Under the pieces are notes generated by a model, which saw nothing but the letters and a program-made list of their open reading frames with translations, was not told the origin of the DNA and ran no database searches. From the NCBI GenBank assembly GCA_035610365.1, contig CM069434.1, forward strand, positions 30,280,238 through 30,344,237: a DNA stretch of 64,000 nt, read 5' to 3'. Within the stretch, counting starts at the first letter, position 1, and every line of letters starts with the position of its first letter. This stretch comes from Aquatica leii (taxonomy: Eukaryota > Arthropoda > Insecta > Coleoptera > Lampyridae). Shown here piece by piece: positions 35,350 to 48,000 of this stretch. The position numbers were made by a program, and so were the translations under genes.

Positions 35350-37180
35350 ACTTCAGATGTTCTAATGTAGAGAATAGCTATTAATGAAAATAAACCAATA
35401 TTGTTCAAAAAAGAGATAAACACAACGAAGACCATAATGACATATTATTTTTTTCCATTTTATCACACTTTTAGTAGATAAGTAGTATTAAAACGTACAA
35501 TAAACCTGATATTTCATTAAATTTATTATTTCGATTTTGTTGTGCCAAAAATTTCCAAAATTATAAACCAAGTATACCGTTGAGTTTCTTATTAAATTTC
35601 CCAAAAAATGACGTATCACAAGTATAGTTGTGTCATTTCAAAAAATTAAGCGTAGTCACGCGGTTAATTTTAGAAATGTCGTTTAAAAGTCAAAAATCGT
35701 CTTCCTCAATATTTAAATTGATCTGGTATTGCATTTTTTTTATTTTCGCATTCGTTCAAAAATGTAAGCAATTTAAAGTTTTAAAAAATTCAGCTTGTAT
35801 GTTAATTGGTAAAAATATTTTATCAAGACTATAGATAATGATAATAAAAAACGATTAAATTAATAAAGTGTGTGGTTTAAACCAAGTTATGGTTTAAAAA
35901 AGTTTAGTGTTATTGAAACAATTGTTGATTAAACGAAATGAACGATAACGATGACTGTCTATAGTATACAATATAAAACATTGTTTATAAGTTATCAATA
36001 AACTGTTACAAAAATATCTATAGTAGGTATAAATACTTATTTTTATAAACGCAAATGATATTTTGCTTTCATCATGCAAACAACTTTTTTCAATACTGAA
36101 TTAATAATACAAAAAATTAATATTAAATTTATGAAGCTGTCAACATTAATTTATTTTACAGTTAATAAATAGTTATAAAATTAAAGACCATTAGTGTAGA
36201 TTATCAACAGGTAACGACAGCAGAAAATTAACATAAACAAACAGATGTAATCTTTACTTGTTAAGAAATACATATACATATATTATTACATTGCAACTTG
36301 GGAGCTTGAGATAGCGTTAAAATAATAAATTAATAAGCATATCGATGCATTTTATTTAATAAGTTATTAAGGATTTTGTCGAGACAAAATACATTTAGGT
36401 TTTAGATTGTAAAAGCATTTTTTGTGTTTTGCTTAACTTTTGATATTTTTGAAAAGAATGTGATGTAAAAGTAGTTACCTACAATCTTACTAAAGCAAGT
36501 GTAATTATAATTAGCATTAGTTTCAAAAACACAACCAAAGAGACAAATGCTAGTAAGATAAATTGTCTGTACACAAGGCGTAAACAGTAACAGTTTTTAT
36601 GTAGATTTAGTTGCCTATATATAGGTGTACAGTATATAATATTCTTTTTTGTTGTATGCAAATATTGTATTAGTGTACTTCATACATTATTATAATAGTT
36701 TTATATGTTTATTTTATAAATCTAATTTTTATCGTACAAATTTCATTTTAATGCTTTACGAAATTTTTGATTTATTGTAGTTAAGTTTTTAAACTGGATT
36801 TATTTTTTATTTTCTTAAGCAATAATTATAATAACAAAATAACTATGTTATTTATTTATGATTTAAATTTTTTTTAAAGGGAAACTCTACTTTCCACAAT
36901 GAATTAATGAAATTAAATATTAGGTTCTTATGACTATACGGAGGAAACTAAAAATTTAAAAATTAAATTAAAAATAAAAAGACACAGTACGAAAACTATT
37001 CCTGAGATATCTGTACGAATTCTAAATTGCAATTACTTTAGGTATGCAATTAGGTTACATCAAATATTGTTGTTTTTTTTATATTTTTAAGAACCTTGTA
37101 ACAAGAAAAAGTATTACATTAAGTAGAAATGAAATCTAGGACACCAGAATAGTTTGTTAAGTACAGTTAATGTTATTTTA
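35350..37180. other. AT-rich stretch with no recognisable gene
   Basis: Short open frames at 35628-35834, 35894-36079 and 36479-36661 are AT-driven and carry no domain. No repeat boundaries were recognised. Confidence 0.45.
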
Positions 37181-37184
37181 TTAC

Positions 37185-38465
37185 TTAAATATTTTCGATT
37201 ATGATTTATCGCAATAGGAGGAACCTTTTTTTACTTTGACTGGTGACAGTAAATTATTGGTTTCAGATCTTTTTGTTTAATTTACCAACGTTTTGCTTGC
37301 TAACGTGCCTGCTTCATCTTATCATCCGGGAACAATTGAACATATATTATGTGCAATGATTTGAAGCAGTTTTTCCAAAATTAACTTGGCTTGATTAAGT
37401 AAACACCCCAAATAACAAAATTCTCGTAAAAAGATATCTTTTTAACACCATTTCTCGGGTATCAATTAGACATCATTTTGGCCATACAAAATTTGTCTCG
37501 AAAATTCCGCATGAAATCGGTATCTATAAACTGTCACTATCATTTTTGAGACATCAAACCATCCATAAGAAAGCTGAATGTCACTGTGATGCCAAAATCA
37601 TATCACATAACATGATTATTCCATTATTCTGTTATCAAATTTGTATTAATTAAGTTATATGCTCCCATGTTGATTAATACAAATAAGCACAGTATAAATA
37701 ATGATTATATTTTTTAACTTTACTATGTTCAGTGAAGATCTAAACTGTAATGAGAAATTGGAATACAATATTTTAAATTTTTATATGGTAGTAGACATCA
37801 CTTTAACAAGCATTTAAAGTAATAAAAAACTGAGGTTTATACCACGTTCTACTTTATCAAACAAAAACGGACATTCTTCGTAAGGCTTCGGTGCGTATGA
37901 GGATGCGGCGTTGAATTATTATTTAATTATTTTATTATCATTGTGGCTAAAATAAATTATCTTTTTTTACAAATTGTCTTTTGCGTAAAATACACAATAA
38001 CTTAAATGGATAACTCCACATATTCCATTCTTGTCCTAGTAGTAAATAAATTGCCATCTTCAGATTAATAATTGCCGAGAAAAATATTATGTAACGTTTG
38101 CAAAATGACCACTATGGAAAATTATGTATAACGATTTCATGAATTTAGTATGAACTAAATTGATGCTTTGAGAGTTTAAATTTTTGCGTTGAATTTATAA
38201 CAGAATGATACATTGAAAACGATAGCAGCGTATACAAACCACCAAGCTATCGAATAGCTATGAAAATCGTACTAATAATTTTGTATCAAAATATTTTCAT
38301 TGCAGTGACACTCGGTTGTCAATAAATTGATACCAATGCTGATTGGGACGTTATTCTGCAAAACGTTGCCAAAATAAACAAAAAGATCCAAACAAATAGT
38401 TTACTGTCACCAGTCAAAGTAAAAAAAATTACGGGAAAATAAATAAATCATAATCTAAAATAATC
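37185..38465. repeat. ~1.28-kb element with ~100-bp inverted ends
   Basis: 37219-37300 (TTTTTTTACTTTGACTGGTG, then ACAGTAAA, a GATCTTTTTGTTTA block and CAACGTTTTGC) is the imperfect inverse of about 38355-38440. Weaker similarity extends outwards to a GATTATGATTTAT block on both sides. The inner borders carry the (C/G)CAACGTTTTGC sequence seen in the hammerhead-like copies, with only a vague CTGAT partner on the right side. The interior is non-coding. It could be a Penelope-derived or other fold-back element. Confidence 0.6.
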
Positions 38466-38614
38466 AGGAGAAAACAATTAATATTAAATTTTTTTTTTGT
38501 TTGTTTTTTATTATTTTCTTTTTTACCTGTCGCTTAGTTCTTATGTTTTGCTGAGTTTTTTTTTGTTTTTACATTTGAGAACTATACAAACTTTTCTAGC
38601 ATTTTCTATTATAG

Positions 38615-38749
38615 TGAAACGTACGAGAAGTTCTTCGCAAATTCAAGAGCCTTCTCGAATTTGTTATCCATCTTCTAGAACGTATATCGAAGGATATGGA
38701 ACACTCGAGAATAATTTTCAAAATGTGTATATATACCGAAGAAACAAAT
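38615..38749 (+). other. exon-like open segment of unknown origin
   Basis: Between a CTATTATAG acceptor-like site and an AATC|GTAAGT donor, the frame reads KRTRSSSQIQEPSRICYPSS and continues as a 45-residue polar stretch. The upstream part of the same frame is a T-rich artefact. It may be an orphan exon or retroelement leader. There is no recognised domain. Confidence 0.25.
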
Positions 38750-39299
38750 CGTAAGTCAGTTATTGCCGTAATGCGAATACAGCAGTGTTAAGAAGATTAT
38801 TCAAGTTGAAATAAATAAGTCGTTAGCGCGTGTGTGTACATAAATATACGGAGAATAATTTTGTACGTGATTTTAGTGTAAACAAGTGCGTGAAGCTATC
38901 CGCGGACTTATCTTATCTTAATTAGTGTAAGTGTTTTTATTAAATATTATTAGATTTAATTAGTTCGGTTAATTTACAAGTGTACATATTTCTAGTATGA
39001 GTAAAACATATTTTTAGTAGTTTAAATAAATTAGTTTTAATAATAAAATTTGCTACAATAGTTTCTTTGATTTAATTTTATACACTGCTGTTTTGGAATA
39101 TAGCAGCATTTTCCACAGTTTGACAATAATTGTTACATTATCGTACGCTTGTTGTAAATTAAGAAACAATAGATGTTTTTTTTTATTGGCGCTTACATGA
39201 TATTCAATTATTTGTTTTAAAGAAAACGCGTTATTTGTGTAAAGTCTCCTGTCCGAAGATCAGCACTGTTTTTGTTTACCGTTATCTTTGTATTCAATG

Positions 39300-40189
39300 C
39301 AGTAGCGGTTAGTCTATAAATTCTACAGAGCGCAAGTCGCCCAGACGTTCATTAAAATAAAAAAGACGGTACAAATTATTATGAATTAAAATATTTAAAC
39401 ATATTTATAGCATATAAGTTTCATCTACCTTTTATTATTTTAAAACAATAATTTATTATGGTTGTCGTTTAAAACAGCGTAAATTAAATAGGCATTTTTT
39501 TATGTTTGGGCTACAATTATTGGAGTTTATGCATGTATAATGTAGCAGAGTATTGTAACATGACTTCGCTACCTCTACTACAAAATTTTCATCTACAGTT
39601 TTAACGTGCAAAATGACTCGCATTTTTTATAGGTCGCGGTGCTTTCAAGTTAAGTACTAATTGATCGGTAAAACGTGTAGGATGTGTTCTATATGAAACG
39701 GTATATTGGTCGTACGTAATTTTAAAAAATTCAATAAATAGTGTACAATTTGTTTTAAAAAATGAATTACCAAGACTGAAGATTTGCTAGAGACAACGAT
39801 TAACTCAAAATCTCTCAAAAAACCTATTTTAAATTTGGAACTAAATGAAATAGATAAAACTGCATAATTTTTAATGGCATTTTTCTAGTGCAATTTATGA
39901 TAACAATAAGTGCGTATGTTATATGTGATACAATAAATACCTTGTTTTGTTTCGCATGTTTATTGTTTTATGCACATAAAGCTTGGGAGAGGTTAGGATG
40001 TACAGACTTAAAACATTTACATAAGAAAATTAAAAATCATGAAGTTTCTGCACACCGTATACATTGCTCAACGGAATTGTATTTGTTAAGTCGAAAAAAT
40101 TTTGGTAGTTATCTCTACAATCATATCTAAAAATGTTCACATTACAATGCATTTAAAAAAATGTAGCCTGTCTTCACAAACCGTCACTG
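39300..40189 (+). mobile_element. hAT-type element, copy 2 (internally deleted)
   Basis: The termini CAGTAGCGGTTAG and AAACCGTCACTG and the internal blocks match copy 1 at 2598-3406. The flanking octamers ATTCAATG and ATTTAACG agree at 6 of 8 positions, again fitting an old 8-bp duplication. Unlike copy 1, it keeps a readable zinc-finger fragment (39888-40130). Confidence 0.7.
39888..40130 (+). pseudogene. hAT transposase TTF-type zinc-finger fragment
   Basis: The 80-residue frame contains NTLFCFACLLFYAHKAWE, then GCTDLKHLHKKIKNHEVSAH and RIHCSTELYLL. The 'FC..CLLF....W...G..DL..L...I..HE.S..H' layout is the TTF-type (BED-like) DNA-binding finger at the N-terminus of DUF4371/ZMYM-like hAT transposases, with the paired Cys and His present. 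The catalytic domain and dimerisation domain are missing, so it cannot transpose. It is unclear whether the ATG at 39888 was ever the start. Confidence 0.68.
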
Positions 40190-40839
40190 ATTTAACGTTT
40201 TTAAGAATTATGTCATACAACCTGTTAAAACAGATCGTTGTAGACATCTTATTATTAGATCAGTTTTCTTTTTTATTTTTTTTTGTTTATAGAGTAGAAG
40301 TTATTTATTTAACAAGTTTTAGTGTAAATTGGGCATTTTTCACTAGTAGGTATTTTAAAAAAGTAAAGCGAGAGCTTTAAAAACCAACAAAATTTTTTTG
40401 ATGTATCTTTCGGCTACGTTGTTACATTTTTATTCTCAGTGCCTCTTAAAGTATGTAATGTCATCACTAGAATATACAAAAACTACAGCGTAGGCAACGT
40501 TTGCCTTGCTAAGTTACATTTTCCTGGCTTCAATATTGTAAGAAATACTGTGAGATCGATATTATTCTCAAACTACGTGACCCTGTAGTATAGATAACGC
40601 AGTAAATATCCATTTAAAAAAAAACTGGTGTGGTTACCACACGACTTTCCTATGACGAATGATGAAGGAATGTCTACATATTTTTTAAGGTTGTCATAAA
40701 ACTACTTTGAAGTGATATGTACACGTTTGTATTGACTTTCTAGTATGCTATAATTTTTTTGAAATTGTTCTCCTCGATTTTATTAAATATATAACCAAAA
40801 TATAGCAAATTAAGCTTATGTTGTCAGATTGACTAACCC

Positions 40840-41790
40840 CTATATTTCAGGAATTGTACTTTTTAGTAGTATAGGTTCTATTTCCGAATCTGGTACCACA
40901 GTAGTCGAAAGTATGGGTACCAATTCTAGTTCTGGTTCTACAAATTTTAAAATAGGGATTCCAGTTCCGGTTGCAGGATTTTTAGGTTCTATAAAGGTTC
41001 TAAACAGTTCCACAAAAAACGTAAATATGTCAATTTTTCTGTAGAAATTTGTTTATTGAATTATGTTATTAATGAATATACAACAAAGGCTTACTTCAAC
41101 TGTATCAATTAGTTATTATTATAGAAACATATTTGTTTTAAAAATAAATCTTTTTATGTTTTTGCTGCTTTTTTTGCAGCATCATCCTCGAAATCATTTA
41201 GAACTTTCCGTTTCGATGTACCTGAAATACTAAAAACTAAAAATTGATTCAAGTCCGAAGATGAAATAGTTCGGTTCCTATAAACAAGTACTTACCTAAT
41301 TAAATTTTGAGTACTACACTTACAATTTATTATTTTCAAACAGATAATTTTCTCTTGCAACTGATCTTGATCTCTTATATAGATTTGCTGAAACATTTGA
41401 TCTCAACGGATCAAAGATAATCTTTAGTCCAGAAAATAAGCGTATTTATGATTTTTCCAAAACTATAATACGTTTACATTGCGGTTTATTCGCTGCTGTA
41501 CAATATTATAATTATTTAAAAGTAAGTTTATTTTTGTTCTGTTTTGATTTCTTTTTTGCATAGAAATAAGCCGTTTTGTCATTTTGTTTTATTTTAACAC
41601 ATTCAGAAACCAAATCTGGAATCGAAAAATACCGGTTCTTCTATTACAATATATAGGTTCTAACTCTAGTTTCGCTTCCAGACTACATTAAAATATAAGT
41701 TCCGATTCCGGTTTTGATTCCACTGTAGTCAATAGATTTTGATTCTGATTTCGGTTCTTTTTGGTTCCCGTCTAATCCCTGCTATATTTG
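40840..41790. repeat. two patches of degenerate GGTTCY/GATTCCGGTT minisatellite
   Basis: 40850-41010 and 41600-41785 are built from diverged units such as GGTTCTA, GATTCCGGTT and GGTTCCGG, separated by ~590 bp of AT-rich DNA. The first patch happens to be open in one frame (40829-41044, Ser/Gly/Val-rich), which I regard as a by-product of the repeat. The two patches may be the flanks of one repetitive element. Confidence 0.5.
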
Positions 41791-42179
41791 TGCGCTTTGA
41801 TATTGCTTTCCACTTTAGTAAATCAGTAAAAATTATTTTTAACGTATCTTGTTTTCCCTTCAAGATATGAAATTTTTTTCTAAAAAGATCGTCGCAGGCA
41901 GGATTCGAACCTAGATTATATTTGTGAATTCATTTTAAATTATAAATAAAACATCTAATAAACTGTTAATGTTAGAAAACACATTTTTTATGTGAATAAA
42001 TTGTTAAGAAGAATTATCTCTATAAGAAACTGTAAAAATAATTTGAATAATTTTTATACGTACACAATTATATAAGAAAAACTGTTAAAAATGGCGGATA
42101 CACCCATTTTCGGTTTTTTATTAGACTAAATCTGTAAGTAATGTAACCTGGGCATCTTTTATATTGTCTTTTGCAGCAG

Positions 42180-42930
42180 TTTCTCTTGACTGATTTTGCA
42201 CTTCAAAAATTATTATCCAAGCAAAATCTTACAGTCAGCTTTCAAATGATTTCTTCTTTCACATTTAAAGCATTTATAGCTCGACTTTATTTTTTCTAAT
42301 GACTGTTAATTTTCTTTTTTAAAAAATTTTCGTTCTTTGGTAAAGTCATTTGTCACAAGTTCTGACTTTATGCTTTTCTGTAATAACTTTCCTTTTACAA
42401 AGTCTGAAGTTAATTCTGCCTATGAACTCTGTAATGCCATTACTATTAGATCGTATACTAATGGTAAACCACTTAATAAAATTACAGCCAAAAATTCTTC
42501 TTGTATTAGATTACTTGGTCTTCTGGTCAAGCCCTTTTAAGCAAACGTTTTCTGCAGACTAATTCAAAAATTTCTAGCGGTTGTCGCTATTAGAAGATTT
42601 CGGATAACAGCAACTTTTTGCGATAAGACTGATTCTTGTTTTACAAGTTTTGCCTAATTTCAGATTTACGGATTTCATTGTGCAATCTTCATTCTTCTTC
42701 GTTTTAACACAATTTAGTTTATCATGGCTTTCTTTTCTTTCTTTTTCTTTTCCCTTGCAATTTTCCAATTTTCCGTACACACCAGCGTTCCAAAAGAAGG
42801 CGTACTTAAAGTAATTGCAATTCCAGGTTTGTTGCCATCACTAATTCTGATTTGGTCTTGAACTCTTGCTTTATATGAAGATATTTTCATAAATTCTTTT
42901 AATTGCAACACCACACTAACTGGGCTCATA
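42180..42930 (-). pseudogene. Copia (Ty1) gag fragment with CCHC zinc knuckle
   Basis: Antisense order: a stretch at ~42560 reading KGLTRRPSNLIQEEFLAVIL, then SGLPLVYDLIVMALQSS, a stop, AELTSDFVKGKLLQK and finally YKCFKCERRNHLKADC near 42270. 'LLLSGLP..Y..I..AL', followed by a KLL block and a C-x2-C-x4-H-x4-C knuckle, is the Copia gag (UBN2) arrangement. Stops and frame changes interrupt it. No protease, integrase or RT and no LTRs were found, so only a gag piece survives. Confidence 0.7.
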
Positions 42931-43254
42931 AGTGAAAGTCGCTTTCAGTATGAACTATTGCGCTCACAATGTTGATGATTTTATTTTTTTTTGCGAAATC
43001 GTCAAACTAAACCAATATAACGTTTTCTGAATAAACTTTAATTTTTTTTCCTCGCACAATTTTATAAAATTGTAAGCACACTCATAAATCTCTCTAGAGT
43101 GAAAGACACATTTTTTTTAAAATTCATTGGTACTTGTATTAAATACTGAAGGTAAATTAATTTGATGTTTTTTACAAAACAAGAAAATAACAAATTCTTA
43201 AAGGATGCTGTATATCAACTTTTATAGAGCAATGTTATTACCTTTTTGTACTCG

Positions 43255-43750
43255 CCGCCTGGGAAGTGAAGTTTTACATACGTGTGTAGCCAATCAGAAA
43301 ATTGTTATTCCCGCACGAGTGCGGGAAAAATCACAAAAAACACTGGCATTTACAGACATTTAAACAATAATATTATAATGCAATTTTAATTTGTAATTGT
43401 TAAAAACCGTTTTCCCAGTGTTTTTTATTAATAAAAACAAGAAGTAAACTTAAAAAAGCAATACAAAGTATACAAAATATGATCAGCACGAACACTTTAG
43501 ACATCAAATGTCAATTCATAGCACTCTACACTTTTCATCAAGGTGGCTATATCAAAATTTGACATTAATATAAAATGATTGCTTCTGCTTATCAAAGGAA
43601 ATATTTGCTTGTTACAAAAAATTATGTACAAACCTCTTGCGGGAAAATCATTCTAGCATTCGCGCTATTAAAGCACTCCCTCACTTCGTTCGCTCGTGCT
43701 TTAAATGCGCTCATGTAGGAAAAACTTCTTCCCGAACTTGGTTTGTAAAT
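43255..43750. repeat. CpG-richer patch with a perfect short hairpin
   Basis: The segment is less AT-rich than its surroundings. It contains the perfect hairpin TTCCCGCAC-GA-GTGCGGGAA at 43309-43328 and a second inverted unit AAAGCAC...GTGCTTT around CTCACTTCGTTCGCTCG near 43675-43702. There is no coding sense. It probably belongs to an unidentified repeat. Confidence 0.4.
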
Positions 43751-43759
43751 AACTATTTT

Positions 43760-45060
43760 ACGGTACAGTAATATTCATATTTTTATTTTACTAACTCATA
43801 TCAGAAACTATAAGTAATCTTTGAATCTTGTTGACATCTTTGACATATAGTTTATTATGTCACGTCGATTTGACGACGTAACGCACAAAACAATACCTAT
43901 TTGCAACCGAGGCAACTATTTAAAAAAGCATCTTCTTTCCGTTGCTTAAAAAATTAATAAATATTCAAAATTGTTTCCAAACTACAAGAATTTACTATTT
44001 TAACCCCTACGAGGTATTAAAAAAAATGTCTAACAACAGGTTTAAAACTCATGCAAGAAGCAAACATCTAAAGCTTTTGAAGAACAAACATTATAAAAAC
44101 TAAATCTTAAAAAAAAAAAAAAGAAAAATTGAACATCTAAGAAAAGTAAAAATTTAATTGCAAAACAGTTAAGGTTGGAAGTTAAAAAGCACGTAACAAA
44201 AGAGGACAACTTAGAAGTGTTTACCGATTAAAATAATAACAAATAATTCTCCAAAGGATAATTTCATTATCAAAGAACCATGATTTAGAAATAAACGCGT
44301 TTGTTGTAGTTTAATATCAAAATTATTGCTTGTTTGTATTTAATTTTAACATTTTTTAATAGTTTTTTTTTAATTTGTGTAATAATAATATGTATTGGTT
44401 TACATTTAATGTGTCAAAAAAATCTTTAGCACTTATATTTTTTAGACTAATAATGTCTAAAAATGTTTTCTAAGCAAATACATAACTGAAACTATATAAT
44501 GGTGTAAAAATACACAATATCATTTTTACAAACTTTATAATTTATAACTAATCAAGAACCTGTAATATTGTCGAGTGAACCGATTTTTGAATCATTCGGT
44601 GTCATATCATCTTAAATTTATTTTAGGCAATTTAAATAAGTTTCAATTTTTTGTATCATACTTAAAAATCTTTAAATATTTTAAGTTTGGTTTTAGAAGT
44701 AACTGGGTTTTTTTACATCTAAAAATTAAATATTGGTGTAAAAAACATTTAAAAAAAAAATAAGATAATAGCGCTTATTGTAGTTATTGTTTAATTTTAA
44801 ATCAGTTACCCATATTTCATCATTACTTCCTACCGTAATCAATATTAGAGTTATGTAAAAACATTTAGAGGAAATTCGGTATTGTTTTATTTAGAAATGC
44901 AAACTTGCAAATATGCTGACCTAATAAAAGTGTGAAGCAACACTATTTCATTATAAGCATGTTACTACGTTTTTCTGATCCAGCAAAACACTAGCTGTCA
45001 TTCGATAAAGAACTGATTAAGAGTACATTAAAATGCTAACAGCCTAAAATAACAGCGACG
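43760..45060. other. AT-rich upstream flank of the large secreted-protein gene
   Basis: No element or domain was recognised. No clear TATA box with correct spacing was found before the ATG at 45067, so the promoter of that gene is undefined here. Confidence 0.4.
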
Positions 45061-45066
45061 ACAATC

Positions 45067-48000
45067 ATGAAATTGCTTTTAATTGTATCGTTAATTTGTG
45101 TTTACGTGGACGGTGCTCCTAGTTTATCTGAAAACAATAAACTACCCAGTCGGTAAGCTTTTATATTAGTTATTTTAATTATATACTTATTAAAATCGAT
45201 ACATTTTCAAATCACATTATTTAATTGATAAAATTATGAAATTGAGACATTTTATTTTTAGCTAGGTGCTAAGTATTTTTTATTGCACCGTACTTATCAT
45301 TATTGTAGTTTTAATATATTCATTACGATAAGGTGCAGATAAAGTATTTGTTTTAAAATGCACAATACACAACTTTATAAGAGGATTCAAATTTTTTGAT
45401 TTTTTCTTAATTTTTGCAATCCATTGTCTGTATTTATTTGATTTGCTCTATAACAATTTCTCTTCTGTTGAATTATCAATTTCGACTATGACTTGTTTAT
45501 TACATATAACTTTTTCCAATAAATATAATGTATTTTTAGCTTAACTAATACTTTATATATTTTGTTTATTATTTGTATAAACATGTATATCTACTTTGTT
45601 TTTCATTTTAGATTAGCTATATCAAATAAAAAAAAAAATTAAACACTTCTGCATATAACTTTAAAAAAAATTTTTTTTTTTCGTAATTAATTATCACATT
45701 TGTTAGTTTTACTTGTTTTAAAGAATATTACAATTTCGAAGTGATTCTGTTTGACCTAATTAACTACTGCTGTCGATTACATCACGTTGAACATTTTCAA
45801 AATTTTCTTCTTATTCATTTAAGTTAAAAAGATTGTTTTAATATAATAATAAAAAAAATGTATTCATTTGTTTTTATGCAATGTTGACTTTTGCACTTTT
45901 GTGTATTGTTGCTTTATAAAGTCATGTAGGTTTGTTCTATTTAATTTTAGTTTTTTAGCGTTTATAGTTAATTTTATCGACATTAAAGGTATTTCTTATA
46001 GCAGTATAAGATAAACAATTTATAATAGCAAATCAAGCAAGCTTTTTCAATGTGGAAGGCAAACACCAATTGGTTAAATTTGGCTTTGTTTTCTTGTATC
46101 TCTTTGATTTAAATCTTCCACTGGTAAATGTTTCACTTGCAATGTTAAAAGCGGCTATAAATCCGATGATGATCCTAATTACGCGCATATGCACGCAATT
46201 TTCCAATGTTGCTATTCGCGGAAAGTTTGAACGGCTTGAATTATACATGAAATATACTGACTTTATAAACATAACCGTTTAACATATGAAAAACTTGGTG
46301 CTTATTTTCTGATTTCTAATTATCTTATTTATTTAAACGATAAAGTTTTTGTTACACATTTTTCAATTACCAAATTCATTTTTTTAAATAATTTTTTTTC
46401 AAAAGTAAAGTTGATTTTGCTGCAGCTATTTTTTCACGTTTGTAGCCGCCTTAGTTACATCAAAAATAAAATCTTTTTTAGAAACACTTTCATTGATGTA
46501 TATTAAACTTAAAAACGTCAACAAATAAATTTTAATAACACAAGCTAACAGCCATTTGGTGTCATTAATTTTGGATAATTTTTGAGTGCAAAACGCAAAA
46601 TAGCCGTGAGATTTCGTCTATCAGATCTAGATTCGAGCTAAGGGTATAATGCTGTCCGCGTGCAAGCAATAATTTGCCGTCCCTGAATGGTAACCTATTA
46701 AAAATTCTGCATTTCTTTGATTACCCTTACCTATATTTAATTTTTTATTAGATAAAGCTATTAGCAAATTAACTAATTTATTATAAAAATAAGTAAAACA
46801 AATATTAATTCTTTTTGTAAAACTGTAATTAAACTAAACTAAATTATTTAGCTATGATCAAGTTTTATTTGTGGATCCTTGCAAAAATTGAATAATTCTA
46901 AATTATTTTAAAAATCAAAATAGTCGAACTCATTTAATTGTTCAAATCACTTAATTTTGCATATGAAAATAATCTAATTTTGCAGTCTATGCGTTCAACA
47001 ATTTTTTCTGTTCCTTCAAGGATAACTATAGAACCATTTTCAGATCTTAATTCATTGATACAATTTTGAATTTTCTCCTACATTTTTACTACTTCTGGTA
47101 AAATAATATTAGATTTTTGCACAATTTTACTAATCAAGTTTATTTTTGATAACGTTTTGCACCAAATTACTAGAGAACACAAATATAAACATAAATATAA
47201 ACCAATTTAAATGTTTTTATTTTATTAGGTAGTAATTGTGCAAAGTTCCTTGTGCAATTGTTTTTTGATTTATCATTATAAAGAGAAAAGAAGACATCAT
47301 AAACTTTTTCTAAATTGAACCTAGTGTGTTAATAGGATCTACTCTGGTCTCCCACCGTGTGTCTTATAGTGGCACTAGAAACATAAGAATACGCCAATGG
47401 TAAAGTAGGCTGAAAAAAACATATTTTCTGAATAATGCTAAAAAGCGAGTTATTACAAAAGAATTTTTTGTGGCATCATTTACAACAAAATTAGGAACGC
47501 ACAAGGCATATACAAGAATTTTTTACAGCCTTTTATGTTTGCATTTCATATTGACATCGTTATCATATTTTGAGTTTTCTTCTAAATCATTGGTACGCCA
47601 AACTAGGCACTGCTTCTTTCCCATGATCCACTGTTGCAAATCTTTTTTTTTTATCAAACAAATTATGATCGCATTCTTATTTTTTATAACAAATAGTGTT
47701 CATTTGATCACAAACATTGTATCTATAACTCTACAGTTACACTATCAATTGTACGAGAATTGCACTCCATTATTAATACAGGAATAATCTTCTATTGCAT
47801 TTTGTAAAGTGACCAAGTATTTACATTCAAATAATAAATGTTTCGGAGTATCTTCCTTCTCATGGCATAATTTGTACTTCTCTGTAGGAGACAAACCAAA
47901 CTGGTCGAACTTGCTATTAAAACAGCTGTGTCCGCTAAGTATTTGGGTCAGGTAGAAGTTTATGTCACCGTGTTCTCTGAGGTACCAGTTGCTGATTTTA

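Noticed and set aside
40829-41044. 71-codon Ser/Gly/Val-rich frame as a gene
   Set aside because: The sequence is a degenerate GGTTCY repeat; the open frame follows from the repeat unit.
41890-41912. AGGATTCGAACCT block that looks like an antisense tRNA T-arm
   Set aside because: The surrounding bases do not form the acceptor, D and anticodon arms and the T-stem pairs poorly. It is at best a tRNA-derived scrap.
46033-46282. Overlapping ~77-codon frames on both strands
   Set aside because: No recognisable domain and the two frames cannot both be real. Probably chance within a GC-richer patch.
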